Part shown: in pieces, positions 32,861 to 43,326 of the stretch
Layout of the letters: each line of letters opens with the position of its first letter
How positions within the stretch are numbered: position 1 is the first letter of the stretch
NCBI RefSeq assembly: GCF_003671765.1
Contig: NZ_QPIB01000035.1
Span: 1-50,343 of the forward strand
Direction: 5' to 3'
Source: Xenophilus sp. E41
Lineage (GTDB): Bacteria; Pseudomonadota; Gammaproteobacteria; Burkholderiales; Burkholderiaceae_C
Length of the DNA: 50,343 nt
Made by a program: the position numbers and the translations under genes
The notes under the pieces: generated by a model
The model's input: only the letters and a program-made list of their open reading frames with translations
Database searches by the model: none
Told to the model about the DNA's origin: nothing

Positions 32861-32906
32861 GCGGCGGGTCGGAGCAGGGGCAGGGCGCAAAGTTCCGGTT
32901 GGGGGC

Positions 32907-33653
32907 TCAGGATGCCCACCCCAGGACCACCCTGCGGGTGGTCGCGCTCTTCTTCTCAATCTTGGTCACCAGCACGGCGCCGATCTCCTGCGTATTGGCC
33001 ACGTGCGTGCCGCCGCAGGGCTGCAGGTCGATGGGCGTTTCGCCCTCGCCGATGCGGATGGTGCGCACGGTGCCGCTGCCCCGGGGCGGCTGCACGCTCA
33101 TGCTCTTGACCAAGGCCGGGTTGGCGTCGAGTTCGGCGTCGGTGATGGCGCCCACGATCAGCGCGTGCGCCTCGCCGACCAGCCGCGCCAGGCCCTGGGT
33201 GAGCAGGTCCTTGTCCAGCGGGTCGGTCATGTGGAAATCGAGCCGCGCGTAGTCGGGCGTGATCGAGCAGCCGTTGACCGGTTGCGCGACCAGGTGGCAC
33301 AGCAGGTGGGTGGCGGTGTGGAAGCGCATCAGCCGATGGCGGCGCGCCCAGTCGATCTGCGCCGTGACGGTGTCGCCAACGGCCAACCGCCCGAGCAGCG
33401 CCTCCTGGCCCGGCGCCGGCACATGGACGATCTCGGCGGTGGGCCGGCCCTCGGCATCCTTGCCCTTGCGGGTGTCGGCGATCGCGAGTTGGGTGCCGTC
33501 GGCCAGCCGCAGCACGCCCGCGTCACCCGCCTGCCCGCCGCCGAGCGGGTAGAAGACCGTGCGGTCCAGCACCACGCCGTCGGCATCGGCGCGCAGCACG
33601 CGCGCTTCGCAATCGCGCAGGTAGGCATCGGTGCGGAACAGGTCGAGCGTCAT
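32907..33653 (-). CDS. AlaX-type alanyl-tRNA editing protein
   Basis: A 248-residue stand-alone editing factor related to the editing domain of alanyl-tRNA synthetase, which removes Ser or Gly from mischarged tRNA-Ala. Typical features are VLDRTVFYPLGGGQAGDAG (beta-barrel region), the zinc-site motif FHTATHLL, and LQPCGGTHVANTQEIG, the CGGTH motif. Together these give the His-His-Cys-His zinc ligands. The start at 33653 (MTLDLFRTDAYLRDC) is typical; a longer frame upstream has no family match. It is 46 bp from the DsbD-like gene downstream and divergent from the sugar dehydrogenase gene. Confidence 0.9.
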   Translation of the reverse strand: MTLDLFRTDAYLRDCEARVLRADADGVVLDRTVFYPLGGGQAGDAGVLRLADGTQLAIADTRKGKDAEGRPTAEIVHVPAPGQEALLGRLAVGDTVTAQIDWARRHRLMRFHTATHLLCHLVAQPVNGCSITPDYARLDFHMTDPLDKDLLTQGLARLVGEAHALIVGAITDAELDANPALVKSMSVQPPRGSGTVRTIRIGEGETPIDLQPCGGTHVANTQEIGAVLVTKIEKKSATTRRVVLGWAS

Positions 33654-33783
33654 CGGGGGGGCTGAAGAGGGGAGCCAGCCGGCATGGTAGTCGCGCACGG
33701 CCGGACGGGCCGGCGGACGACAGGACAACCCGCCGCGGCGCAGGATGATCGCCGGCGTGATTCCTGTCGCCCGGAGACCCCCG

Positions 33784-35130
33784 ATGCCCCTCGCCGCTGC
33801 CCTCCCTCGATCCCCGCTCGCCGTCCTCGCGCTCGGCGCGGGCCTGCTGCTCGCCGGCTGCGGCGAGACCGCGCGGCTGCCCTTCGAGGCCGGCACCGGC
33901 CCCAATCCGCAGCTGCCACCTCCCAACAAGACGCTGATCCCCACCGTCCACATCGCCAAGGCGGTGGGCTGGACCGACACCGCCGGCCCCACGGCGCCAC
34001 CCGGCTTCAAGGTCACGGCCCTGGCCCGCGGGCTGGACCATCCGCGCTGGGTCTACACCCTGCCCAACGGCGACGTGCTGGTGGCCGAGAGCAACAAGCC
34101 CGCCGCCCAGGCCGAGCCCACGCCGGGCCTGTGGGACCGGGTTCGCCGCAAGGCCATGAACGCGGTGATGAAGCGCGCCGGCGCCGGCGTGCCCAGCGCC
34201 GACCGCATCACCCTGCTGCGCGACACCAACGGTGACGGCGTGGCCGACGTGCGCACCGTGTTCGCCAGCGGCCTCACCTCGCCCTACGGCATGGCGCTGG
34301 TGGGCAACGAACTCTTCGTCGCCAATGCCGATGCGCTGGTCAAGCTGCCCTACGCCGAGGGCCAGACGCAGGCGGGCGGCGCGCCGGCGAAGGTGACCGA
34401 CCTGCCGGCCGGCATCAACCACCACTGGACCAAGAACGTGATCGCCAGCGGCGACGGCAGCAAGCTGTACGTCACCGTCGGATCCAACAGCAACGTGGGC
34501 GAGAACGGCCTGCCGGCCGAGGAAGGGCGTGCGGCCATCTGGGAGGTCGACCCGAAGACCGGCGCCAAGCGCCTCTTCGCCACCGGCCTGCGCAACCCCA
34601 ACGGGCTGGGCTGGGAACCCGACACGCAGGCGCTGTGGACGGTGGTGAACGAGCGCGACGAGATCGGCAGCGACCTGGTGCCCGACTACCTCACCTCGGT
34701 CAAGGACGGCGCCTTCTACGGCTGGCCCTGGAGCTACTGGGGCGGGGTGGTCGACGTGCGCGTGCAGCCGCAGCGGCCCGACCTGGTGGCCAAGGCGATC
34801 GCGCCCGACTACGCCCTGGGGACGCACGTCGCGCCGCTGGGCCTGGCGTTCTCGAACGCGCGGGGCATGCCGCCGGAATTCGCCAACGGCGCCTTCATCG
34901 GCGAGCACGGCTCCTGGAACCGCAAGCCGGCCTCGGGCTACAAGGTGGTGTTTGTGCCCTTCATCGGCGGGCGGCCGAGCGGCGCGCCGGTGGATTTCCT
35001 CACCGGCTTCCTGAATGCCGACGGGCAGGCGCAGGGGCGGCCGGTGGGCGTGGCGCTGGACAAGGCCGGCGCGCTGCTGGTGGCCGACGATGTGGGCAAC
35101 ACCGTGTGGCGCGTGGCGCGGGCGCGATGA
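33784..35130 (+). CDS. PQQ-type sugar/sorbosone dehydrogenase, lipoprotein
   Basis: A 448-residue protein with a lipoprotein signal ([12 protein letters not shown], Cys 26), so it should be anchored in a membrane facing the periplasm. The mature part is a beta-propeller: [57 protein letters not shown] and [18 protein letters not shown]. These match the soluble PQQ-dependent aldose/sorbosone dehydrogenase family, with catalytic-type His in GINHHWTKN. The substrate is not predictable. The gene starts at ATG 33784; a frame from 33745 is longer by 13 residues and would weaken the signal. It is the only gene of its strand between AlaX and the creatininase. Confidence 0.88.
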   Translation: MPLAAALPRSPLAVLALGAGLLLAGCGETARLPFEAGTGPNPQLPPPNKTLIPTVHIAKAVGWTDTAGPTAPPGFKVTALARGLDHPRWVYTLPNGDVLVAESNKPAAQAEPTPGLWDRVRRKAMNAVMKRAGAGVPSADRITLLRDTNGDGVADVRTVFASGLTSPYGMALVGNELFVANADALVKLPYAEGQTQAGGAPAKVTDLPAGINHHWTKNVIASGDGSKLYVTVGSNSNVGENGLPAEEGRAAIWEVDPKTGAKRLFATGLRNPNGLGWEPDTQALWTVVNERDEIGSDLVPDYLTSVKDGAFYGWPWSYWGGVVDVRVQPQRPDLVAKAIAPDYALGTHVAPLGLAFSNARGMPPEFANGAFIGEHGSWNRKPASGYKVVFVPFIGGRPSGAPVDFLTGFLNADGQAQGRPVGVALDKAGALLVADDVGNTVWRVARAR

Positions 35131-35207
35131 CCACGTAGCGAAGGTCCGCACGCGCGAAACCGCCCGCCAGGGGGCTGGGCCGAGCGGCCGCGGCCTAAGA
35201 TGCCGCC

Positions 35208-36041
35208 ATGGCTGCCGCAGCACCCCACGCCCTTCCCCTTCGCCGCTTCTGGGCCGAGCTCGGCACGCGCGACTTCGCCGCCCTCGACCCGGCCGCCACC
35301 GTAGCGGTGCTGCCGCTGGGCGCGACCGAACAGCACGGACCGCACCTTCCGCTGGGCGTGGACACGCTGCTGGCCGACGGCATCGTGCGCGCCACGCTGC
35401 CGCTGCTGCCGGCCGAACTGCCGGTGCTCTTCCTGCCGACCCAGCCGGTGGGCCTGAGCCCGGAGCACGCGCGATTTGCCGGCACGCTCACGCTCTCGTC
35501 CGAAACGGTGATGCGCCTGTGGAAGGAGATCGGTGCCGGCGTGGCCCGTGCCGGGCTGCGCAAGCTGCTGCTGTTCAACGCGCATGGCGGCCATGTCGGG
35601 GCGATGGACATCGTCGCGCGCGAGCTGCGCGAGTCGCACGATCTGCTGGTCTACAGCGTGAGCTGGTTCCACCTGCCGCTGGCCGATGCCCAGGGCCAGC
35701 CGCTCGCCACGGAGCGCTTCGACGTGCATGCGGGCGAGTCCGAGACCGCGCTGATGCTGGCCCTGGCACCCGAGTTGGTGCGTTCGGAGGCGGCGCAGGA
35801 CTTCCGGCCCAGCTCGGAGCAGCGGGCGCGCGAGTACCCGATCCTCGGCAACGGCCGCAGCGCCAAGCTGGGCTGGGCGATGCAGGACTACCACCCGGCC
35901 GGTGCCGCCGGCAATGCCGCCGCGGCGACGGCGGCGCAGGGCCAGGTGTGGCTCGATGCCGCGGCGCGCGCTTTTGCGGCGCTGCTGGCAGAGGTGTCGC
36001 GGCTGCCGTTGTCGACGCTGGCGGACGACCCGCCGCGCTGA
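35208..36041 (+). CDS. Creatininase family protein (amidohydrolase)
   Basis: A 277-residue enzyme of the creatinine amidohydrolase fold. Metal-ligand motifs are LGATEQHGPHLPLGVDT (about residues 37-53), LFNAHGGHVGAMD and DVHAGESETALML. Family members hydrolyse cyclic amides such as creatinine, formamidopyrimidines or mycofactocin precursors, so the substrate is left open. The start at 35208 gives a short N-terminus before RRFWAELGTRDF, as usual. The 77-bp gap to the dehydrogenase gene shows no terminator. A repeat copy follows 11 bp after the stop. Confidence 0.9.
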   Translation: MAAAAPHALPLRRFWAELGTRDFAALDPAATVAVLPLGATEQHGPHLPLGVDTLLADGIVRATLPLLPAELPVLFLPTQPVGLSPEHARFAGTLTLSSETVMRLWKEIGAGVARAGLRKLLLFNAHGGHVGAMDIVARELRESHDLLVYSVSWFHLPLADAQGQPLATERFDVHAGESETALMLALAPELVRSEAAQDFRPSSEQRAREYPILGNGRSAKLGWAMQDYHPAGAAGNAAAATAAQGQVWLDAAARAFAALLAEVSRLPLSTLADDPPR

Positions 36042-36052
36042 GGCCGGTGTCC

Positions 36053-36116
36053 TTGCTATGTTTTTGATAGCTGCTCGCGCCCGGTGGGCGGGCGCTTCAG
36101 CCATTTCTTCTTCGAA
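36053..36116 (+). repeat. Dispersed double-hairpin repeat, copy B
   Basis: Stem 1 is GCTAT (36055-36059) with ATAGC (36067-36071). Stem 2 is GCGCCCG (36077-36083) with CGGGCGC (36089-36095) around GTGGG. The tail ends TTTCTTCTTCGAAAA. It lies between two convergent genes and could act as a terminator or transcript-end structure for either. Confidence 0.9.
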
Positions 36117-36122
36117 AACGCG

Positions 36123-36746
36123 CTAGCCGGCCACGGCCGGCGCGCCGCCCGCGAGCGGGATTTTTCCGTCGGGCCGTTCGTAGGTGCCGATCAGCAGCCC
36201 GCTGGCCAGCGCGCGTTCGCGCACCGCGTCGAGCACCTCGTCGCGGCCGGGGGTGTCGGAGAACGGTGGCCCCTCGGCCAGGGCATAGAGCTGGAAGGCA
36301 TAGCGGTGCACGCCGTGGCCGGGCGGCGGGTCCGGCGGCAGCCAGGCGGTCTGCAGGTAGGAATTGCGGCCCACGTGCATCGCATCGGGACCGCCGTCGT
36401 CATCTTCCGCCAGCGCGCCCTCGGCCAGGGCGCCGTCGCCGGGCGGCAGGTCGACGGCGATCGCGTGCACGAGGGGGCTGGGCGTCGGCGAGTCGGCGTC
36501 TTCCACGATCAGAACCAGCGAGCGCGCCTGCGCCGGCACGCCCGTCCACGACAGCGGCGGCGACAGCCCCTCGCCATCGGCGGTGTAGCGCGCCGGAATC
36601 GGTGCGTGGTCGGCGAAGGCCAGGCTGGCCAGCTGCAACGTGCCGTGGCCGGCGCGCAGGCCCAGCGTGTTGAAGGCGATCTCGTCCAGCCCGGCGCGCA
36701 CGCCGGACAGGACATGGCCCACCACTTCGGGTAGTTTTTCGAGCAT
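36123..36746 (-). CDS. YbhB/YbcL family (PEBP/Raf-kinase-inhibitor-like) protein
   Basis: A 207-residue protein of the phosphatidylethanolamine-binding fold. Recognisable parts are IPARYTADGEGLSPPLSWTG, LVLIVEDADSPTPSPLVHAI (the DPD-like ligand pocket with the following His), and GVHRYAFQLYAL near the end. About 45 residues precede the domain and contain no signal peptide, so it is probably cytoplasmic. The biological role of bacterial members is not settled. The start at 36746 (MLEKLPEVV) is preferred over one 18 codons upstream. It is divergent from the KaiC-like gene. Confidence 0.9.
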   Translation of the reverse strand: MLEKLPEVVGHVLSGVRAGLDEIAFNTLGLRAGHGTLQLASLAFADHAPIPARYTADGEGLSPPLSWTGVPAQARSLVLIVEDADSPTPSPLVHAIAVDLPPGDGALAEGALAEDDDGGPDAMHVGRNSYLQTAWLPPDPPPGHGVHRYAFQLYALAEGPPFSDTPGRDEVLDAVRERALASGLLIGTYERPDGKIPLAGGAPAVAG

Positions 36747-36857
36747 GGACCGGACATTAGCCGCTCGCCGCCCACGCGTTTGTAGGACGTTCGGCGACAC
36801 GCCGTGCTGCGCGCGGCCTCCAAAATGTCATCAACTCAGGAGATGCCAGGAGAAGCC

Positions 36858-38390
36858 ATGCCCCTCTCTTCCGCGCCGGCTCGCCCCCAGCCGCGTGCGA
36901 CCACCGGAATCGCCGGGCTGGACAACGTGTTGGGCGGCGGTTTGCCGCGCGGTCACCTGTACCTGGTGGAGGGATCGCCCGGGGCCGGCAAGACGACGCT
37001 GGGGCTGCAGTTCCTGCTCGAGGGTCGGAACCGCGGCGAATCCGGCCTGTACATCACGCTGTCGGAGACCCGCACAGAACTGGCGTTGGTGGCCGACTCG
37101 CACGGATGGGCGCTCGACGGGCTGGAGATCTTCGAACTGGTCAGCGAGGAGGGCCTGTCGCCCGACGCCGAGCAGTCGATCCTCTACCCCTCCGAGGTCG
37201 AGCTTGGCGAAACCACGCGCGCCGTCATGGACACCGTGCGCCGCCAGAAGCCCGACCGGGTGGTGTTCGACAGCCTTTCCGAGATGCGCCTCTTGGCGCA
37301 GGACCCGCTGCGCTACCGGCGCCAGATCCTGGCCCTGAAGCACTTCTTTGCCACCCAGGGCGCCACGGTGCTGATGCTCGACGACATGAGTGGCAGCAAG
37401 GGCGAGGGCGACCTGCAGTTGCACAGCATCGCGCACGGGGTGGTGGCGCTGGACCAATCCATGGCCGACTACGGCCCGGTGCGCCGCCATCTGCGGGTCG
37501 TGAAGATGCGAGGCGTGCGCTACCGCGGCGGCGAGCACGACCTGAGCCTGGACACCGGCGGCCTGAGCGTGTTCCCGCGCCTCATCGCCGCCGAGCACCG
37601 CAGCGACGTCGAATCCTCCTTCGTCTCGACCGGCACGGCGGCGCTGGACACCCTGCTGGGCGGCGGTCTCTCGCGCGGCAGCAACACCCTCTTCATCGGC
37701 CCGTCGGGCGTGGGCAAGACCACCACCGCGGCGTCGGCCGTCACGGCGGCGCTGCAGCGGGGCGAATACGTCGTCTACTACATCTTCGACGAGGGGCTGG
37801 GCACGCTGCTGCACCGCTGCCGCGCGCTCAACCTGCCGCTGGAACGCTATGTCTCTGCAGGCCAGCTCAAGCTGCTGCCCCTGGACCCGGGCGAGATGTC
37901 GCCGGGCCAGTTCTCGAACATGGTGCGCGATGCCGTGGAGGACGGCGGCGCCGGCATGGTGGTCATCGACAGCCTCAACGCCTACATGCAGGCAATGCCG
38001 GGCGCGAAGTTCCTCCTGCTGCAGATGCACGAGCTGCTGAGCTACCTCAACCAGAAGGGCATCGTCACCATCCTCGTCATGGGCCAGCACGGACTGATCG
38101 GCGAGGGACGCAGCGACCTGGACCTGAGCTACCTGTCCGACGCCATCGTACTGTTCCGCTTCTTCGAGGCGCGGGGAAATCTGCTCAAGGCCGTGTCGGT
38201 GGTCAAGAGCCGCACCAGCCGTCACGAGCAGACCATCCGCGAGTTCAGGTTGACGCAGGAGAACGGCGTCGAGGTCGGCGCTGCCCTCACCGACTTCCGC
38301 GGCGTGCTCAGCGGCGTGCCGTCGTATGACGGAGAGGTCGAACTCATGGGCGAGGCCGACTCACGCCGCGACGGCGGTGCGAAAGCCTGA
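36858..38390 (+). CDS. KaiC-like double-domain ATPase
   Basis: A 510-residue protein made of two RecA/KaiC domains. The first has TGIAGLDNVLGGGLPRGHLY and Walker A GSPGAGKTT (39-47). The second has TGTAALDTLLGGGLSRGSNT and Walker A GPSGVGKTT (281-289). The conserved acidic position after the first strand is SE in TLSETRTEL and DE in IFDEGLGTL. The ATG at 36858 has GGAG at ideal spacing; earlier in-frame ATGs do not. No KaiA or KaiB gene is present, so a clock function is not implied. The adjacent histidine kinase starts three bases after its stop, indicating a joint signalling function. Confidence 0.88.
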   Translation: MPLSSAPARPQPRATTGIAGLDNVLGGGLPRGHLYLVEGSPGAGKTTLGLQFLLEGRNRGESGLYITLSETRTELALVADSHGWALDGLEIFELVSEEGLSPDAEQSILYPSEVELGETTRAVMDTVRRQKPDRVVFDSLSEMRLLAQDPLRYRRQILALKHFFATQGATVLMLDDMSGSKGEGDLQLHSIAHGVVALDQSMADYGPVRRHLRVVKMRGVRYRGGEHDLSLDTGGLSVFPRLIAAEHRSDVESSFVSTGTAALDTLLGGGLSRGSNTLFIGPSGVGKTTTAASAVTAALQRGEYVVYYIFDEGLGTLLHRCRALNLPLERYVSAGQLKLLPLDPGEMSPGQFSNMVRDAVEDGGAGMVVIDSLNAYMQAMPGAKFLLLQMHELLSYLNQKGIVTILVMGQHGLIGEGRSDLDLSYLSDAIVLFRFFEARGNLLKAVSVVKSRTSRHEQTIREFRLTQENGVEVGAALTDFRGVLSGVPSYDGEVELMGEADSRRDGGAKA

Positions 38391-38393
38391 GGC

Positions 38394-40067
38394 ATGGAGC
38401 GGCGCGTCCTGGTTCACGCCCCCCGCGGGCGCGACGCCCTGGTGGTGCAGCGCGTGGTCGAGCAGATGGGGCTCACGGCCGTGGTGTGCGGCTCGCACGA
38501 CGAGCTGCTGGCACGCATGAGCGAAGGCGCGGCCGCCGCGCTGCTGACCGAAGAAGCCCTGTTGGGCCTGCCGGAAGAGCCGCTGCACGCCTGGCTCACG
38601 GCGCAGCCGAGCTGGTCCGACTTCCCCTTCATCGTGCTGGCCACGCGCGAGGCGCGCTCGATGCGCGCGCTGGCGATGATGCAGACGCTGGGCAACGTCG
38701 TGGTGCTGGAGCGGCCGGTGCACACGCAGACCCTGGCCCGGGCCACCGACGCCGCCGTGCGCCAGCGCCGGCGCCAGTACGCGACGCGCATGCACCTGCA
38801 GCAGCTGGAGGACGCGCGCGCCGAGGTCGAACGGCTCAACGCCCAGCTCGAGGAGCGCATCACCGCGCGCACCCACGAGCTGGCCAGCGCCAACGACCGG
38901 CTGATGGCCGAAATCGCCGAACGGGAGCGGGCGCAGGCGGCCCTGCTGCAGGTGCAGAAGATGGAGGCCATCGGCCGCCTGACGGGCGGCATCGCGCACG
39001 ACTTCAACAACCTGCTGCACGTGGTCAACATGAATCTCGACCTGCTCGGGCGCGTGTCGAAGGAGGCGAAGGTGGGCGAGATCGTGGGCCGCGCCAAGGG
39101 TGCGGTGGGCAAGGGTTCGCGCCTGACGGGGCAGCTGCTGAGCTTCGCGCGCAACCAGTCGCTGCTGCCCCGGCTGACCGACGTCAACGCCCTGATCGAG
39201 GGCGTGCGCGACCTGGTCAGCGTGTCCGTCGGGCCACAGGTCCAGGTGCTGCTGGTGCTGGCCGACACGCCCTGCTGGGCGGTGCTCGACGCCAACCAGC
39301 TCGAGATGGCGGTGCTCAACATGGCCGTGAATGCGCGCGACGCCATGCCCTCGGGCGGCACGCTGCGCATCGAGACCGCGCTGCGCCGCGACCCGGGCAG
39401 CGAACTGCCGCCGGGCGAGTACGTCAGCGTGTCGGTCAACGACACCGGCACCGGCATCGCGCCCCACGTGCTGGCGAAAGTCTTCGACCCCTTCTTCACC
39501 ACCAAGCCGGTGGGCAGCGGCACGGGCCTGGGCCTGAGCCAGGTGTACGGCTTCGCCAAGCAGTCCGGCGGGTTGGCCTTCGTGCGCAGCCAGGAAGGCG
39601 AGGGGACCTGCGTCGAGATGCTGTTCCCGGCCTCGGCCGAGCGCGCCGTGGCCGAAACGATGCCCGCCACCGCCGAGGCGGCAGCCGCCGAGCAGGGCCA
39701 CCACCGCGTGCTGGTGGTGGAGGACGACGCCGAGGTGCGTCGTGCCATCGTCGAGAGCCTGGGGCTGCTGGGCTATGCCGTCACCGAGGCGGCCGACGGC
39801 GATTCCGGGCTCGCGGCGCTGGCCCGTGCCACCCCAGACCTGATGCTGGTGGACTACGCCATGCCCGGCATGAACGGCGCCGAGTTCATCGGCCGCGCCC
39901 GCGAGGCCGTCGGTCGCATCCCCGTGGTGCTGGCCACCGGCTACGCCGACATGGCCGAAGTGGGGCGCGTGCTGGGCACGCAACGCATCCTCATCAAGCC
40001 CTTCGACATATCCACCCTGGCGACCACCGTGCGCCAGGCCTTGGTGAGTGGCGCGCCGGTATCATGA
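38394..40067 (+). CDS. Hybrid histidine kinase with C-terminal receiver
   Basis: A 557-residue soluble protein. The first about 120 residues look like a degenerate receiver (VLVHAPRGRDALVVQRVVEQ) without a phosphoacceptor Asp. A coiled coil follows (about 130-190), then the dimerisation/phosphoacceptor domain with H202 in GGIAHDFNNLLHVVNMNLDL and the ATPase domain (NMAVNARDAM, NDTGTGIAP, GSGTGLGLS). The C-terminal receiver has VLVVEDD, D487 in LMLVDYAMPG and IKPFD. No membrane segment is seen, so the input is probably the KaiC-like ATPase encoded three bases upstream. No separate output regulator is nearby. Confidence 0.9.
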   Translation: MERRVLVHAPRGRDALVVQRVVEQMGLTAVVCGSHDELLARMSEGAAAALLTEEALLGLPEEPLHAWLTAQPSWSDFPFIVLATREARSMRALAMMQTLGNVVVLERPVHTQTLARATDAAVRQRRRQYATRMHLQQLEDARAEVERLNAQLEERITARTHELASANDRLMAEIAERERAQAALLQVQKMEAIGRLTGGIAHDFNNLLHVVNMNLDLLGRVSKEAKVGEIVGRAKGAVGKGSRLTGQLLSFARNQSLLPRLTDVNALIEGVRDLVSVSVGPQVQVLLVLADTPCWAVLDANQLEMAVLNMAVNARDAMPSGGTLRIETALRRDPGSELPPGEYVSVSVNDTGTGIAPHVLAKVFDPFFTTKPVGSGTGLGLSQVYGFAKQSGGLAFVRSQEGEGTCVEMLFPASAERAVAETMPATAEAAAAEQGHHRVLVVEDDAEVRRAIVESLGLLGYAVTEAADGDSGLAALARATPDLMLVDYAMPGMNGAEFIGRAREAVGRIPVVLATGYADMAEVGRVLGTQRILIKPFDISTLATTVRQALVSGAPVS

Positions 40068-40131
40068 AACCGGCAGCCTCTCGCCCGACAACAACGTATT
40101 TCAACCACCGCTGCCACTTCAAGGGAATCTC

Positions 40132-40380
40132 ATGAGCATCATCTGGACCATCCTGATCGGTTTCGTCGTCGGCCTCATCGCGCGTGCCATCAAGCCGGGC
40201 AACGACTCGGCCGGCTTCATCGTCACCACGGTCATCGGCATCGTCGGCTCGCTGGTCGCCACCTACCTCGGCCAGGCCATGGGCTGGTACGCGGCGGGCC
40301 AGGCGGCCGGCTTCATCGCCTCGGTGGTCGGCGCGATCGTCCTGCTGTTCATCTGGGGCTTCATCAAGAGCAAGACCTGA
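40132..40380 (+). CDS. GlsB/YeaQ/YmgE family membrane protein
   Basis: An 82-residue protein with three hydrophobic segments (about residues 3-19, 29-46 and 55-78) and the family motif IGFVVGLIARAIKPGNDSAG. Members are small stress-associated membrane proteins of unknown mechanism. ATG 40132 is preceded by AAGGGAATCTC. It stands 64 bp after the hybrid kinase. Confidence 0.9.
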   Translation: MSIIWTILIGFVVGLIARAIKPGNDSAGFIVTTVIGIVGSLVATYLGQAMGWYAAGQAAGFIASVVGAIVLLFIWGFIKSKT

Positions 40381-40415
40381 GCGCGGGGCCGGGACGGCGC
40401 GCCCGGCTTTTCGGC

Positions 40416-40479
40416 TTGCTATTGTTTCGATAGCGTTGCCCGCCCGGTCCTCGGGCGCTGCGGGCCGATTTCCTTCGAA
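40416..40479 (+). repeat. Dispersed double-hairpin repeat, copy C
   Basis: Stem 1 is GCTAT (40418-40422) with ATAGC (40430-40434). Stem 2 is CGCCCG (40441-40446) with CGGGCG (40452-40457) around GTCCT. The tail is CTGCGGGCCGATTTCC then TTCGAA. It lies between the convergent glsB-type and sdaA genes. Confidence 0.9.
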
Positions 40480-40482
40480 TGT

Positions 40483-41865
<1,383 letters not shown>

Positions 41866-41869
41866 CACA

Positions 41870-42135
41870 GGGGCCTGCCATGGCCATGCAAGGGGATCGC
41901 GTTGCCCCGCCAAGGGGCTGGATGCAAGGCGCGCGTGCGCAGCAAGGCTGGCGCCTTGCAAGCGCGTGCAACGCCGCAGACGGCCCCTTGGCGGGGCAAC
42001 CCGCAGGGAAGCTCAGCCCAGCCCGCCCCTCGGCGTTGCGCTCCTGGTGCGTGCCGACGCACGCACGGCGTCGCGCGCCTTGATGGGCGGGCTGGGCTGA
42101 GCTTCGCGACCCCTTGCATGGCCATGGCAGGCCCC
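41870..42135. repeat. 266-bp nested palindromic element with 26-bp terminal inverted repeats
   Basis: The ends, 41870-41895 and 42110-42135, are perfect 26-bp inverted repeats; five more pairs follow after one bulged A (TCGCG 41897-41901 with CGCGA 42105-42109). Inside are two further perfect structures. An 18-bp stem runs 41901-41918 against 41983-42000, with a nested 10-bp stem TGCAAGGCGC (41923-41932) against GCGCCTTGCA (41951-41960). A 20-bp stem runs 42009-42028 against 42085-42104, with an inner GTGCGT/ACGCAC hairpin at 42047-42062. The element has no open reading frame of note, no transposase and no clear target duplication. It lies one base from the amidohydrolase stop. Confidence 0.93.
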
Positions 42136-42136
42136 A

Positions 42137-43306
42137 TCATGCAATGGGGAGCTGCTGCCTGACCAGCGCCACCCAGTAGGCCGCGCCCAGCGGCAGGATG
42201 TTGTCGTTGAAGTCGTAGTACGGGTTGTGCACGGGCGGGTCGTTCGCACCTTCGCCGGCACCGATGCCGATGTAGGCGCCGGGGCGCTTCAGCAGCATGA
42301 AGGCGAAGTCCTCCGAGCCCATCGCCGGCGGGATGTCGGTGTGCACCTGCGCCTCGCCCACCAGGCTGGCGGCGGCGGCCACGGCGGCGGCGGTCTCGGC
42401 GGGCGTGTTCACCACGCCCGGGTAGCCGCGCATGTACTTGAGCGCGACCTTCGCGCCGTGCGTCTGCGCCACGCCCTCGCACACCTGCCGCATCGCCGCT
42501 TCGGTGCGGTCCTGCACGGCCGGGTCCAGCGTGCGCACCGTGCCGCGCAGCACGGTGGTCTCGGGAATCACGTTCCAGGTGTCGCCGCCATGGATCTGCG
42601 TCACGCTCACCACCGCCGACTCGGTGGCGCCGGTGCGGCGGCTCACGATGGTCTGCAGCGCGTTGACCAGCTGCGAGGCGACCACGACCGAGTCGATGCC
42701 GGTCTCGGGCATGGCGCCATGGCTGCCCTTGCCGGTGACGGTGACCTCGAAGGTGTCGAGGAAGGCGGTCATGGTGCCGGTGCGAATGGCGAAGTGGCCG
42801 CGCGGCATCTGCGGGAAGTTGTGCATGCCGTACACCGCGTCGGCCGGGAACTGGTCGAACAGGCCCTCGTCGACCATTACGCGGCCACCGCCCTCGTTCT
42901 CCTCGCCGGGCTGGAATACGAAGTGCACCGTGCCCCTGAAGGGCTTGTGGCGCGCCAGGTGCGCGGCGGCGCCGAGCAGCATGGCGGTGTGGCCGTCGTG
43001 GCCGCAGGCGTGCATCTTGCCCACGCACTTCGAGGCATGCGCCTGCGAACCCAGCTCCTGCATGTTCAGCGCGTCGAGGTCGGCCCGCAGCGCGATGCTC
43101 GGGCCCTCGCCGTTCTTCAGCGTCGCCACCACGCCCGTCACCGCCAGGCCGCGGTGCACCGGCAGGCCCATCAGCATCAGGGCCTGGGCCACCACGTTGG
43201 CGGTGCGGTGTTCCTCGAAGGCGGTCTCGGGGTTGGCGTGGATGTCGCGGCGCCAGGCGACCATGCTCTGGCGGATGTCTTCGGAGATCTCGGGGTCGCG
43301 GTACAT
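42137..43306 (-). CDS. M20 family metallo-amidohydrolase (aminoacylase/hippuricase type)
   Basis: A 389-residue enzyme of the M20D group that removes the N-acyl group from amino acids. Metal-binding and catalytic motifs are MHACGHDGHTAMLL (about residues 98-111), FVFQPGEENEGGGRVM with the catalytic Glu, and YGMHNFPQMPRG. The lid domain begins DTFEVTVTGKGSHGAMPE, and the C-terminal part has AMGSEDFAFML. The closest functional classes are hippurate hydrolase and N-acyl-L-amino-acid amidohydrolase. It starts 20 bp after the DUF3100 gene stop on the same strand. Free amino acids released here could feed the downstream SdaA. Confidence 0.92.
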   Translation of the reverse strand: MYRDPEISEDIRQSMVAWRRDIHANPETAFEEHRTANVVAQALMLMGLPVHRGLAVTGVVATLKNGEGPSIALRADLDALNMQELGSQAHASKCVGKMHACGHDGHTAMLLGAAAHLARHKPFRGTVHFVFQPGEENEGGGRVMVDEGLFDQFPADAVYGMHNFPQMPRGHFAIRTGTMTAFLDTFEVTVTGKGSHGAMPETGIDSVVVASQLVNALQTIVSRRTGATESAVVSVTQIHGGDTWNVIPETTVLRGTVRTLDPAVQDRTEAAMRQVCEGVAQTHGAKVALKYMRGYPGVVNTPAETAAAVAAAASLVGEAQVHTDIPPAMGSEDFAFMLLKRPGAYIGIGAGEGANDPPVHNPYYDFNDNILPLGAAYWVALVRQQLPIA

Positions 43307-43326
43307 CGTGTGTCTTTCTCTTGCGG

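Noticed and set aside
36858-38390. KaiC homologue read as evidence for a circadian clock
   Set aside because: No KaiA or KaiB, and the gene is coupled to a hybrid kinase; such KaiC-like proteins are common outside clocks.
41870-42135. Palindromic element as a complete insertion sequence
   Set aside because: No transposase frame fits in 266 bp and no direct target repeat was found, so at most it is a non-autonomous element.
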